A DNA stretch of 59,210 nucleotides from Alphaproteobacteria bacterium (GTDB lineage: Bacteria > Pseudomonadota > Alphaproteobacteria > DSM-16000 > Inquilinaceae). The DNA lies in contig JAAAOG010000164.1 in assembly GCA_009909005.1 (NCBI GenBank), positions 1 to 59,210 on the forward strand. The letters are read 5' to 3'. The position numbers were made by a program, and so were the translations under genes. The notes under the pieces are model-generated. The model was not told the DNA's origin. It ran no database searches and saw nothing but the letters and a program-made list of their open reading frames with translations. This document shows positions 43,996-53,782 of the stretch, piece by piece. Numbering within the stretch: position 1 is the first letter of the stretch; each line of letters begins with the position of its first letter.

Positions 43996-44496
43996 ATGCC
44001 GGCTTTCAATTGGGTGGCTATCCTAAGTCTTGGTGTGGTGGGATTAGGTTTCCTTTTAGCCTTCCTCGCCTATCGATTGCTGGATAAAGCGCAAGAGGCT
44101 CCTTATTTGGACGATTCTATTATAAAGAGTATAAGAGCCTACATGATATTTTCTGTAGTGATTGTGATAGTGGGGCTGGCATCGGAAGCAGCCCGTCACA
44201 TTATGACTATCTATCATTCGCCAGACTATGCAACGAAGTCTGATATAAATGCAATTTCAGCTCAGCTTTTGGAGGCGCAGGAAGCGCGAGAAGACCTAAG
44301 AAGGTTGATAGAGGGTGCGAGCCGTAATCAGCAAGCGACCCTCAGTAGTTTTGACAATGATCTTAGGCAGATAAGCGGCATGGCAAATTATCTTCGTGAA
44401 AGGGTTGATGGAGCTTATGATAGGATAAGTAGAATTGAAAGTGATTTTCGTGGATGGCAACGCAGAGTGCTTGAGGCTAGTCCCTTGCAGGATTAA
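43996..44496 (+). CDS. Unknown AT-rich two-helix membrane protein with coiled coil
   Basis: A 166-residue protein with two hydrophobic helices (ILSLGVVGLGFLLAFLAY and YMIFSVVIVIVGLASEAA) followed by a long charged helical tail (ISAQLLEAQEAREDLRRLIE and NYLRERVDGAYDRISRIES) likely to form a coiled coil. ATG 43996 has a GGGAG site with 9-nt spacing; TTG 43987 is possible. Base and codon use are AT-biased, unlike the radC gene before it, so it was probably acquired. It stands alone between radC and a convergent aldose epimerase. I recognise no family. Confidence 0.75.
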   Translation: MPAFNWVAILSLGVVGLGFLLAFLAYRLLDKAQEAPYLDDSIIKSIRAYMIFSVVIVIVGLASEAARHIMTIYHSPDYATKSDINAISAQLLEAQEAREDLRRLIEGASRNQQATLSSFDNDLRQISGMANYLRERVDGAYDRISRIESDFRGWQRRVLEASPLQD

Positions 44497-44505
44497 AATA
44501 AAAAT

Positions 44506-45390
44506 TCAGGAATTAATGACCCGGAAGCGGACGCGGCCGGCCATGCGCTCGCCCGGGAACAGCACCCGGAGCCCGGTATTGGTGAACCCGCGGGCGCGCA
44601 GATTGACCGCGTCATTGGCATGGCTGGCCGGCTCCACACAGAAGAAATCTTCGTGCGGCGGGTTGTAGATCACCAGATTGCCGAAGACGCGATCGGCCTC
44701 GATCGCCAGCGACAGCCCTGACGGCCAGTCGATTCGCGCCTCGCCCGTCCAGCCGCCGAAGCAATTGTCGACGACGATGTCGTTGATCACCCGCCCCGCA
44801 GAGAAATTCCAGGCATCGGGGAGGGCAATGGGTCGGCTGGGCAGTTTCCATTCGTCGTTCTCCCAGACATGGCCGAGGCCGGCCGTCAGCACCGTTCCGG
44901 AGGGTTTGGGGAAGAAGGGATGCAGGCCCAGGCCCGCCGCCATGAGAAAGGTCGAATCATTGGTCACCGAAATCATCGCCTCCAGCCCGTCATCGCGCAG
45001 CCAGAAGGTCTCGGAGGCGGTGTAGCACCAGGGCCAGTCGGCGGCGTCATGGCGAAAGGACAGGGTGACCGCGTCGCCGTGCCGGTCGGTCACCGACCAG
45101 TTGCCGCGCCAGCCATGGCCATGAATCACATGGGGTTCCGGCGGAAAATTGCAGGGTAACGTGTGCAACTGACCGGCAAAGACGAATTGTGCGTATCCGA
45201 TACGATTGGAGAATGGCACCAGCGGAAAACATGCCATATCTAAGGGGTTGACAGAATTGGTCGGAGTCGGTCGCATTAACGGAGTCGGCGTATCTTCGGT
45301 AGAATGTAATTCGAAAGCTCTAATAGAGCCCCCGTTGGCTGCATCGAGGACGAGCCGAAAAGGTAGCTTTTGCAACGAGATCAGTGACAT
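44506..45390 (-). CDS. Aldose 1-epimerase family protein
   Basis: A 294-residue mutarotase-like enzyme that interconverts alpha and beta sugar anomers. The catalytic region His lies in VIHGHGWRGNW, a second His in AAGLGLHPFFPKP, and the catalytic Glu in DFFCVEPASHANDAVN. These fit the galactose mutarotase-like (YeaD/YihR-like) branch. ATG 45390 was chosen over a longer frame. The first ~70 codons are more AT-rich than the rest. It is divergent from the xylulokinase-like gene, so they share the 144-nt region between. Confidence 0.87.
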   Translation of the reverse strand: MSLISLQKLPFRLVLDAANGGSIRAFELHSTEDTPTPLMRPTPTNSVNPLDMACFPLVPFSNRIGYAQFVFAGQLHTLPCNFPPEPHVIHGHGWRGNWSVTDRHGDAVTLSFRHDAADWPWCYTASETFWLRDDGLEAMISVTNDSTFLMAAGLGLHPFFPKPSGTVLTAGLGHVWENDEWKLPSRPIALPDAWNFSAGRVINDIVVDNCFGGWTGEARIDWPSGLSLAIEADRVFGNLVIYNPPHEDFFCVEPASHANDAVNLRARGFTNTGLRVLFPGERMAGRVRFRVINS

Positions 45391-45534
45391 CTTATGCTGT
45401 GTCTCTTCATTTGGCGTGCTATTGTCACATTGTTGAGTGCCGGACACGCACGGACGCGAGAGTACTCGACGTTTCAACTCAATCAACAAAAATCGGCACG
45501 CAGGAGCCGATGAGTCAGGAGTGAAAGCCGTCCC

Positions 45535-47010
45535 ATGTACCTTGGTGTTGAGTTGGCGCGCCGAGCCGTCAAGGCGCTTCTCGTCGATGACGCGCAGAAC
45601 GGTCTGGCGCGGTCCGCCGCCCCCTTTTCCGTCAGCCGGCCGAAGCCGGATCGGGTGGAACTCGATCCCGACGACCTGTGGGAGGCATTACGAACCGCTC
45701 TCGGCAAGCTCCGCAAGGCACAGCCGCAGGCCTTCGACGCCGTGAAGGGTATGGGGATCGGCTCCGACCTTCACGGCACGATCCTGGTCGACGCGGAAGA
45801 CCGGCCGGTCTCCCCCGCCATCCTGGACGAGGATCGCCGTGCGAGCGAGGAAAGCGAGGCCCTTGCCGGGGATTTTCCGGCGATCGCCGCCCGGACCGGC
45901 CACATTCCGGGGCCGGGCCATGCAGCCGCTGTCGTCCGCTGGCTTGTCGTGCATGAGCGCAAGGCCTGGGCCGCCGCGGCGAGGGTCCTGCAGCCGAAGG
46001 ACTATCTCTTGCTCCAGCTGACCGGACGGGCCGTGGCCGACCCGTCCGATTCGTCGTGGACGCTCTGGGTTGACCCCGCGGCGCGCGGCTGGTGCGAGGA
46101 AGCCCTGACCGCTTCCGGCATGCCGGTCGACAGGTTGCCGGAGATGGCCCCGGCACGCAGCGTCGTCGGTCCGATTGATCCGGATGCGGCCCGGGACCTT
46201 GGTCTGCCCGCGGGTGCCATGGTCACGCTCGGCTGCGGCGGCGATGCCGCCCGGGCTCTGAGCGTCGGGGCGATCGAGGGTGGGGCCGGCTTCGCTGCGC
46301 TGGGCGAGGCGGGCGGACTGGTTGCGACCCGCGGCGATTCGCCGGCGGAAGGGTCGGGGCCCGGGATCGTGCGGTCGTGCCATGCCCTTGAAGGCGTGTG
46401 GCTGGATAGTGCGCCGATCCTCGATGCTGCCGGTTGCCTGGCCTGGCTGGCCGGACTGACCGGTGCCTCGAACGAGCAGGCGCTGCTGGCGGAAGCCGGA
46501 CAGGTCGATCGCGATACCGGATCGCTGCTGTTCCTGCCCTTCCGATCCGGTGCTGCCGATCCCTTTCACGATCCCAACGCCAAGGGCGTCCTTTATGGGC
46601 TGGTCGAGACGACCCGTCGGGCCGACCTGACGCGGGCCGTGCTGGAAGGGATGGCCATGGCCTATGCCGAAGGCAAGGAGGCTCTGGCGGCGGCCGGTCA
46701 TGCCATCGGCGAACTGTCGGTCACCGGCAGCGATGTCCGTTCGCCCTTCTGGGGCCGGATCCTCGCCTCGGCCCTTGGTACGCCGCTGATCTTCCACAAG
46801 GACGGCAGCAGCTATGCCGCGGCGTTCGGTGCGGCGCGGCTGGCGCGGCTGGCTCTGACGCAGGAGTCGGCGCAACAGGTCTGCACCCGGCCGGCGGCCG
46901 ATTTCACGGCGCAGCCGGTATCCTCGCTGGCCGGCCGCTACACCGCCAAGCGGGAGAGTTTCCGGAAGCTGTTCCGCGCGCTGCAGCCGAGTTTCGCCGA
47001 TCTGCCATAA
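45535..47010 (+). CDS. Xylulokinase-like FGGY protein with eroded catalytic motifs
   Basis: A 491-residue protein that aligns end to end with E. coli XylB (from memory), including VSRPKPDRVELDPDDLW, SDSSWTLWVDPAARGW and DPFHDPNAKGVLYGL. Key active-site motifs differ. XylB IDLGTSGVK is VELARRAVK here, so Asp6 is Glu and the phosphate loop is lost. GQMHG is SDLHG, LWNDGR is LDEDRR, GGGDNAAG is GCGGDAAR (catalytic Asp233 aligns with Gly236), LGTSGV is LGEAGG, and GGGARS is GSDVRS. It may be a pseudoenzyme or have a changed activity. The frame is intact for the full length, arguing for selection rather than decay. Confidence 0.88.
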   Translation: MYLGVELARRAVKALLVDDAQNGLARSAAPFSVSRPKPDRVELDPDDLWEALRTALGKLRKAQPQAFDAVKGMGIGSDLHGTILVDAEDRPVSPAILDEDRRASEESEALAGDFPAIAARTGHIPGPGHAAAVVRWLVVHERKAWAAAARVLQPKDYLLLQLTGRAVADPSDSSWTLWVDPAARGWCEEALTASGMPVDRLPEMAPARSVVGPIDPDAARDLGLPAGAMVTLGCGGDAARALSVGAIEGGAGFAALGEAGGLVATRGDSPAEGSGPGIVRSCHALEGVWLDSAPILDAAGCLAWLAGLTGASNEQALLAEAGQVDRDTGSLLFLPFRSGAADPFHDPNAKGVLYGLVETTRRADLTRAVLEGMAMAYAEGKEALAAAGHAIGELSVTGSDVRSPFWGRILASALGTPLIFHKDGSSYAAAFGAARLARLALTQESAQQVCTRPAADFTAQPVSSLAGRYTAKRESFRKLFRALQPSFADLP

Positions 47011-47291
47011 GGCAGGTGCCGCGACCGCACGCCGGGACAGACGAGACCGAGCGCGCCGCTCCCGTCGGACGGAATGCCTTGTCCGGCCGGGTGCGGCACT
47101 GATTTGCCCGGGCGGGAAACCGAAACACTTGTCGGCTGACGATCACGCAATTATCGTAGCGCCGCCATGGGCGATGCGCCTGTGGTGCATGCCGGCCGGC
47201 ACGAGACGCTGGTCAGAGAGCTCCAAGAAAACTTGATCATAGGGAAGAGTCGTCCCGGGCTGGTGGGCCAGCCAGCAAGGATAAGGCGAGG

Positions 47292-48218
47292 ATGGAATAC
47301 TTTCTTCAGCAGCTGATCAATGGTCTGACTCTTGGAGCAATCTACGGTCTGATCGCCATCGGCTATACGATGGTCTATGGCATTATCGGCATGATCAACT
47401 TTGCTCATGGCGATATCTACATGGTCGGCGCTTTTATTGCGCTGATGGGGTTCCTGCTTCTCGGCTTCAGCGACGTCGCCTATCTCTCAATTCCGATCGC
47501 CATCCTTCTGGTTCTGGCCTTCGCGATGCTGTTTACCAGCGTCTATGGCTGGACGGTGGAGCGGCTGGCCTATCGGCCGTTGCGCGGCTCGTTCCGCCTG
47601 GCGCCGCTGATTTCGGCCATCGGCATGTCGATTTTCCTGCAGAACTATATCCAGCTGCTGCAGGGTGCCCGCGTGAAACCGCTGCCGCCGGTGGTGCAGG
47701 GCGGCCTGAACCTGACGACGCCGATCGATGGCGGCTTTGCGGTGACCATCAGCTATTTGCAGATCATCATCATCGTGATGACGGTGGTCCTGATGACTGC
47801 CTTTACGCTGCTGATCGCCAAGACCTCGCTTGGCCGCCAGCAGCGAGCCTGCGAACAGGACAAGCTGATGGCGGCACTGGTCGGCGTCGATGTCGACCGG
47901 ACGATTTCCATTACCTTTGTCACCGGGGCTGCGCTGGCGGCCGTCGCCGGCCTTATGCACGTCATGTACTATGGCGTCATTCACTTCTACATCGGTTTCC
48001 TTATCGGTATTAAGGCCTTCACCGCTGCCGTCCTTGGCGGCATCGGCTCGCTGCCCGGCGCCATGCTGGGCGGCCTGCTCATCGGCTTTATCGAGGCCTT
48101 CTGGTCCGGCTATTTCTCCGTTGAGTACAAGGACGTGGCCGCGTTCTCCATCCTGGTGCTGGTCCTGATTTTCCGGCCCACCGGCCTGCTCGGGAAACCC
48201 GAGATCGAGAAGGTCTGA
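47292..48218 (+). CDS. livH: Branched-chain amino acid ABC permease LivH
   Basis: A 308-residue inner-membrane permease with about eight helices. The opening LINGLTLGAIYGLIAIGYT and MVYGIIGMINFAHGDIYMVG are typical of LivH, and TAAVLGGIGSLPGAMLGGLL is the coupling region near the C-terminus. It heads the liv operon: livM begins 4 nt after its stop. A 281-nt gap upstream holds its promoter, though no clear elements are visible. The full set HMGFK is present, so uptake of leucine, isoleucine and valine is likely. Confidence 0.96.
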   Translation: MEYFLQQLINGLTLGAIYGLIAIGYTMVYGIIGMINFAHGDIYMVGAFIALMGFLLLGFSDVAYLSIPIAILLVLAFAMLFTSVYGWTVERLAYRPLRGSFRLAPLISAIGMSIFLQNYIQLLQGARVKPLPPVVQGGLNLTTPIDGGFAVTISYLQIIIIVMTVVLMTAFTLLIAKTSLGRQQRACEQDKLMAALVGVDVDRTISITFVTGAALAAVAGLMHVMYYGVIHFYIGFLIGIKAFTAAVLGGIGSLPGAMLGGLLIGFIEAFWSGYFSVEYKDVAAFSILVLVLIFRPTGLLGKPEIEKV

Positions 48219-48222
48219 GCCG

Positions 48223-50400
48223 ATGAACGTCCCTGCAAGCTCCACCGGCCCGGCATCCGGCGCGGCTGCCGGTGCCGCCGAAGGTCCGGCCGGGCCCGCG
48301 CCGCCGGCCGGCACAGGCCTGTTCCGCGCAATCGCGCGGGAGGTATTGCTGGCCGGCCTGTTGGCCTTCGGTCTGTTCATCACGGTGGTCGGCATTCAGA
48401 CGGTCGAGTCGGCCGGCCGGCTGATCATCGAATTCCGCTTCGCCGACGTCGCCGTGGCCGTGGCGCTGGTGATGCTGGGCCGGCTCGGCGGCGCCCTGAT
48501 CGCCGCCGGCTATCCCTTGCCGGTGATGGTGGGCGGCGGGCTGATCGCGGCGATCGGCATTGTCGTGCCCTTTCCAAGCCTTGTCCTGAAGATCGCCTGT
48601 CTGATCGGCGCGATCCTGCTGGCGCTCTATGCGGCCTTCAGGACCCGGGTTCCGCCAACCATCCTTTTCGGCCTGGTGGGTGGGGCGCTGATCCTCGCGC
48701 TGGCCCTGAATCTGCTGACCGATGTCAGCGGCGTGCTCGACATCGTGCTGATCTGGTATGGCGGCCTGACCCTGGGTGTCAGTCTGGTGAGCCGACCGGC
48801 CCTGGCGGAGCGCGGGCCCAGCCTCTTCGGCATGCCGCTCTGGATCCCCGCCGTCCTTGCCGCCGGCGCCGTCGCCCTGGCCATTGTCGTGTCGCAGCTG
48901 GCGACGGACCGCGAGCCGGTGGTCATCGAAACCCGCGACGGGCCGATGGCCGTCCTGCCGATGGAGCCGACCGCCGACGCGGTCGGGCAATATGTCGACG
49001 TCCCCCTGGCCGGTGGCGGGACGACCGAGCTGTACGCGTTCCAGCGTCCGCCGGAAGGCGTACGTACGGCCCGGATCGAGACGCCGGACGGAGACGCGTA
49101 CAGCGTCGCACTGGCCGAGCTCTGGTTCATCGACAGCAACACGGTCGGGCTGTTCGTTCTGTTCTACGTCTTCGTGGTGATCGCCGTCGTCATCGCCTAT
49201 CGCTTCCGCAATCTCATCGCCGTCAGCGATATGCCGGATGCGGCGACGGCCATGGACCAGGCGAGTCTGAAGGTTCAGGAGACCACGCGCTATATCGCCT
49301 TCGGCGGGCTGGCCTTTGCGATTCTTCTGCCCTTCATCTTCAACGACCGGTCTTCGGTCGACCTGGCGACGCTGGTCCTGACCTACATCATGCTGGCCTG
49401 GGGGCTGAACATCGTGGTCGGCCTTGCCGGCCTGCTCGACCTCGGCTTCGTCGCGTTTTACGCCGTCGGCGCGTACTCGTACGCCCTTCTCGCCGTCAAT
49501 TTCGATCTGAGCTTCTGGGCCTGCCTGCCGCTCGCCGGGGCGTTCGCGGCGCTCGCCGGGCTGATCCTCGGCTTTCCGGTGCTCAGGCTGCGCGGCGACT
49601 ATTTCGCCATCGTGACGCTCGGCTTTGGCGAGATTATCCGGATCATCCTGCTGAACTGGTACACGTTCACCGGCGGCCCGGACGGGATTATCGGCATTCC
49701 GCGTCCCTCCTTCTTCGGCATTGCCGATTTTACCCGCCGGCCGGATGAGGGCGAGCTCGCGTTCCACACCCTGTTCGGGCTGGAATATGACAGCCTGCAC
49801 CGGATCATCTTTCTTTATTACCTGATCCTGGCGCTCGCCCTGCTCGTGTGCCTGGTCAGCATCCGCCTGCGCAATCTGCCTCTCGGCCGTGCCTGGGAAG
49901 CGTTGCGGGAGGATGATACCGCCTGCCAGGCGCTGGGCATGAACCGGCGCAATGCCAAGCTGGCCGCCTTCACCATCAGCGCCATGTTCGGCGGCTTCGC
50001 CGGCTCCTTCTTCGCGACCCGCCAGGGCTTCATCAGCCCGGAAAGCTTCACCTTCCTCGAATCGGCGATCATCCTGATGATCGTCGTCCTGGGCGGCCTG
50101 GGCAGCCTTGCCGGCTGCGTGCTGGCGGCGCTGCTGGTCATCGGCCTGCCGGAGTTCTTCCGGGAGCTGGAGCAGTACCGCATGCTGCTGTTCGGCGCCG
50201 CCATGGTGGCGATCATGCGCTGGCGGCCGCGCGGACTTCTGTCGCATCGGGATCCGAGCGTGCGTTTCTTCGATCCCAAACGACAGCGAAGACGCGGGGC
50301 AACAGCCGCCAAGGGCGAGGCGCCGGCAGGGGCTGCAGCGGCCGGCGAGAGCCCGGCAGCCACGCGGCCGGCGACGACCGGCGTGGGGACGGCGCCATGA
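48223..50400 (+). CDS. livM: Branched-chain amino acid ABC permease LivM with very long N-terminal extension
   Basis: A 725-residue permease, against ~320-500 for usual LivM. The canonical core begins near residue 353 (ETTRYIAFGGLAFAIL) with LNIVVGLAGLLDLGFVAFYAVGAY, LRGDYFAIVTLGFGEIIRI and the C-terminal VVLGGLGSLAGCVLAALLV. The N-terminal part has a 30-residue Ala/Gly/Pro lead, about seven further helices, and a non-membrane loop (~residues 225-305, after a helix starting near VLAAGAVALAIVV) that may be periplasmic. The last ~35 residues are Ala-rich. The frame is continuous with neighbours (4 nt after livH; ATGA overlap with livG), so the extension is part of the gene rather than a misread. 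Confidence 0.93.
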   Translation: MNVPASSTGPASGAAAGAAEGPAGPAPPAGTGLFRAIAREVLLAGLLAFGLFITVVGIQTVESAGRLIIEFRFADVAVAVALVMLGRLGGALIAAGYPLPVMVGGGLIAAIGIVVPFPSLVLKIACLIGAILLALYAAFRTRVPPTILFGLVGGALILALALNLLTDVSGVLDIVLIWYGGLTLGVSLVSRPALAERGPSLFGMPLWIPAVLAAGAVALAIVVSQLATDREPVVIETRDGPMAVLPMEPTADAVGQYVDVPLAGGGTTELYAFQRPPEGVRTARIETPDGDAYSVALAELWFIDSNTVGLFVLFYVFVVIAVVIAYRFRNLIAVSDMPDAATAMDQASLKVQETTRYIAFGGLAFAILLPFIFNDRSSVDLATLVLTYIMLAWGLNIVVGLAGLLDLGFVAFYAVGAYSYALLAVNFDLSFWACLPLAGAFAALAGLILGFPVLRLRGDYFAIVTLGFGEIIRIILLNWYTFTGGPDGIIGIPRPSFFGIADFTRRPDEGELAFHTLFGLEYDSLHRIIFLYYLILALALLVCLVSIRLRNLPLGRAWEALREDDTACQALGMNRRNAKLAAFTISAMFGGFAGSFFATRQGFISPESFTFLESAIILMIVVLGGLGSLAGCVLAALLVIGLPEFFRELEQYRMLLFGAAMVAIMRWRPRGLLSHRDPSVRFFDPKRQRRRGATAAKGEAPAGAAAAGESPAATRPATTGVGTAP

Positions 50401-51272
50401 CGGACGGGATGCAAGGGGCCGGCGATCCGCCGCTGCTTGAGGTCGAACACCTGACCATGCGCTTCGGCGGTCTGGTGGCCATCGACGATGTTTCGTTCTC
50501 GGCGGCCGATCGCGCCATCACGGCGATCATCGGGCCGAACGGCGCCGGGAAGACGACCATCTTCAACTGCCTGACCGGCTTCTACAAGCCGACCGAGGGC
50601 ATGCTGCGGCTGCGCCGGGGCGGGAAGGACTATCTGCTGGAGCGGATGGAGGGGCACGACATCGCCCACCATGCCGGCATTGCCCGGACCTTTCAGAATG
50701 TCCGGCTCTTCCAGCGCATGAGCGTGCTGGAGAACCTGCTGGTCGCCCAGCACAATGCCCTGATGAAGGCGTCGGGGATGTCGATTCTCGGCCTGATCAG
50801 CGCGCCCTCCTACCGCAAGGCCGAGGCCGAGGCCATCGATCTTGGTGCCTATTGGCTCGACCAGGTGGGGCTGCTGTCCCGCGCCGATCTGGAGGCCGGG
50901 CACCTGGCCTATGGCGACCAGCGGCGCCTGGAAATCGCCCGGGCAATGTGCTCGCGGCCGTCGCTCCTGTGCCTCGACGAGCCGGCCGCCGGCCTCAATC
51001 CGCGCGAAACCGGAGAGCTCAACGGGCTCATCCAGATGATCCGGGACGAGCATCGCGTCGGCGTGCTGCTCATCGAGCACGACATGAGCGTGGTCATGCG
51101 CATCTCCGAACACGTGGTCGTGCTCGATTATGGGCGAAAGATTGCCGACGGCGACCCGGAAGCGGTCCGCCGCGACCCGGCGGTGATTCGTGCCTATCTG
51201 GGCGAGGAGGAGGATGAGGAGCTGCCGAGCGAGGTTGCCGGCGATATCGTCGACCATGCGGCCGGCGGGTGA
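50397..51272 (+). CDS. livG: Branched-chain amino acid ABC ATPase LivG
   Basis: A 291-residue ATP-binding subunit. Walker A is IGPNGAGKTT, the Q-loop region includes GIARTFQNVRLFQRM, the signature region is modified to LAYGDQRRLEIARAM as is usual in LivG, Walker B is LLCLDEPAAGLNP, and the H-loop is VLLIEHDMSVVM. The ~20-residue acidic C-terminal tail is longer than usual. Overlaps livM by four bases and is followed by livF after 9 nt. Confidence 0.96.
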   Translation: MTDGMQGAGDPPLLEVEHLTMRFGGLVAIDDVSFSAADRAITAIIGPNGAGKTTIFNCLTGFYKPTEGMLRLRRGGKDYLLERMEGHDIAHHAGIARTFQNVRLFQRMSVLENLLVAQHNALMKASGMSILGLISAPSYRKAEAEAIDLGAYWLDQVGLLSRADLEAGHLAYGDQRRLEIARAMCSRPSLLCLDEPAAGLNPRETGELNGLIQMIRDEHRVGVLLIEHDMSVVMRISEHVVVLDYGRKIADGDPEAVRRDPAVIRAYLGEEEDEELPSEVAGDIVDHAAGG

Positions 51273-51281
51273 GGGAGAGAC

Positions 51282-52013
<732 letters not shown>

Positions 52014-52031
52014 GGACGGAGAAGGGCGGGC

Positions 52032-52382
52032 ATGGAAGCAATCATCGGGACGACCATTCCGGTTTTCATCGGCCTGACCCTGGTGCTGTTCGGCGGCGCC
52101 GGGTTCCTGACCGGCCAGGCCCTGGCCAATGGCTGGCAGACGGGCTGGAAACTGGTGCCTTATTGCCTGCTCCTGACCTGCGGCGACCGCTTTCTCGTCT
52201 ATGGTCTGTTCGACGGCGAGCTGCTGTCGCTCAGCGGCTATGCTGTCGATTTTGTGGTGATCCTGGCCCTCGCGCTGACCGGCTATCGGCTGACCAAGGC
52301 CCGGAAGATGGTTTCGCAATACCCCTGGATCTACGAACGCGACGGCCTGTTCGGTTGGCGCGACCGTCATCACGCGCGTTGA
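52032..52382 (+). CDS. Small membrane protein of the liv operon (DUF6867-like)
   Basis: A 116-residue protein with three hydrophobic helices and a polar C-terminus (SQYPWIYERDGLFGWRDR). I recall proteins like this (DUF6867) in alphaproteobacterial liv operons between livF and the binding-protein gene; the position here fits. Function is unknown; an accessory to the permease is the simplest guess. A good RBS (GAGAAGGGCGGGC) precedes ATG 52032. Confidence 0.8.
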   Translation: MEAIIGTTIPVFIGLTLVLFGGAGFLTGQALANGWQTGWKLVPYCLLLTCGDRFLVYGLFDGELLSLSGYAVDFVVILALALTGYRLTKARKMVSQYPWIYERDGLFGWRDRHHAR

Positions 52383-52526
52383 CCTGCCCGCAAAGGGAGC
52401 GGCGCACGGCCCCCTCGCAAGGATATTGAAATTTATCAAAATTCCCGACAGGCTACGGCTTGCCGTTGCCGGCTCAAAGACGGCCGGTGCTGTACATCAA
52501 GCGAGCAAACAGGGAGTGCAAGGGAT

Positions 52527-53642
52527 ATGCGGAGTGTCAAGCGGAGCCTGCTGGGTGGCGTGGCTGCCATCGCCATGGCGGCGGCCTTCGGGTCGTCGGC
52601 TGCCGATGCCCAGACGATCATCGCCACCGCCGGACCGATGACCGGCCAATACGCCACCTTCGGCGAACAGATGCGCAACGGCGCCGAACTCGCCGTGGCC
52701 GACCTCAATGCGGCCGGCGGCCTCCTCGGCGAGGAGGTGGAACTCCGGATCGGTGACGATGCCTGCGACCCGCGTCAGGCCGTTTCGGTGGCCAACGAGT
52801 TCGTCAATGACGGCGTGGTCTTCGTGGCGGGCCATTTCTGCTCCGGCTCCTCCATCCCGGCCAGCCAGGTCTATACCGAGGAGGCGATTCTGCAGATCTC
52901 CCCGGCCTCGACCAACCCGGCGCTGACCGACGAGGGCGGCGACAATGTCTTCCGGGTCTGCGGGCGCGACGACCAGCAGGGCTCGATCGCGGCGGCCTAT
53001 ATTGCCGAGGTCTTCCCGGACGCGAATATTGCCATCGTTCACGACCGCACCGCCTATGGCAAGGGCCTGGCCGACGCGATGCGCGACGCGCTGAACGCGC
53101 TGGGCGTGGAAGAGACGGTGTATCAGGCCTATACCGCCGGTGAGAGCGACTACTCGGCCCTGGTTACCCGCCTGAATCGCGAGGCGATCGACGTTCTTTA
53201 TGTCGGCGGCTACCACACGGAGGCCGGGCTGATGGCCCGCCAGATGCGCGAACAGGGCATGGAGACGCAGCTGATCTCCGGCGACGCGCTGGTGACCGAA
53301 GAGTTCTGGGCGATCACCGGCGATGCCGGCGAAGGCACGCTGATGACCTTTGGCCCGGACCCGCGCGAGTTCCCGGCCGCCTCCGAAGTGGTCGAGCGCT
53401 TCCGCGCCCAGGGTATCGAGCCGGAAGGCTACACGCTCTACACCTACGCGGCGATCCAGGCCTATACGCAGGCCGTCGAAGCAGCCGGCAGCACCGATCT
53501 GGATGCCGTGATTGCGGCGCTCCGCGACAACTCCTTCGAGACGGTCATCGGAGACCTGACCTTCGACGACAATGGCGATATCGAGCAGCCGGCCTATGTC
53601 TTCTACGAGTGGGAAGACGGCAACTACAGCCAGCTGAACTAA
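52527..53642 (+). CDS. livK: Branched-chain amino acid-binding protein (LivJ/LivK type)
   Basis: A 371-residue periplasmic receptor. A signal peptide is visible (LLGGVAAIAMAAAFGSSAADAQ, cut after ADA near residue 28), then TIIATAGPMTGQYATFGEQM, GDDACDPRQAVSVANEFVND, VAGHFCSGSSIPASQVYTEE, and STNPALTDEGGDNVFRVCGRD, typical of LivJ/LivK. The Cys pair (DAC ... HFC) is conserved in this family. It closes the liv operon and is followed by a strong terminator. Confidence 0.96.
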   Translation: MRSVKRSLLGGVAAIAMAAAFGSSAADAQTIIATAGPMTGQYATFGEQMRNGAELAVADLNAAGGLLGEEVELRIGDDACDPRQAVSVANEFVNDGVVFVAGHFCSGSSIPASQVYTEEAILQISPASTNPALTDEGGDNVFRVCGRDDQQGSIAAAYIAEVFPDANIAIVHDRTAYGKGLADAMRDALNALGVEETVYQAYTAGESDYSALVTRLNREAIDVLYVGGYHTEAGLMARQMREQGMETQLISGDALVTEEFWAITGDAGEGTLMTFGPDPREFPAASEVVERFRAQGIEPEGYTLYTYAAIQAYTQAVEAAGSTDLDAVIAALRDNSFETVIGDLTFDDNGDIEQPAYVFYEWEDGNYSQLN

Positions 53643-53680
53643 GAGCCAGCTGAAGGAAGAGAAGGGCCGTCAAGAGCAAG

Positions 53681-53713
53681 AAAGGGCCCGGGAGCGATCC
53701 GGGCCCTTTTCCT
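53681..53713 (+). terminator. Intrinsic terminator of the liv operon
   Basis: AAAGGGCCCGG and CCGGGCCCTTT form a perfect 11-bp stem with a 7-nt loop, followed by TTTCC. It begins 39 nt after the livK stop and may also serve the convergent gene ending at 53783. Confidence 0.9.
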
Positions 53714-53782
53714 TTCCGTCCCCACCGTTTTTTCCCACCGGCCGGCCGGTCCCCTTTCGACCGGCGCTCGCACCCGGGTCGA

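Noticed and set aside
48088-50247. A 719-codon minus-strand frame over livM
   Set aside because: Shadow of livM; low-complexity Gly/Gln/Asp/Arg composition without domains.
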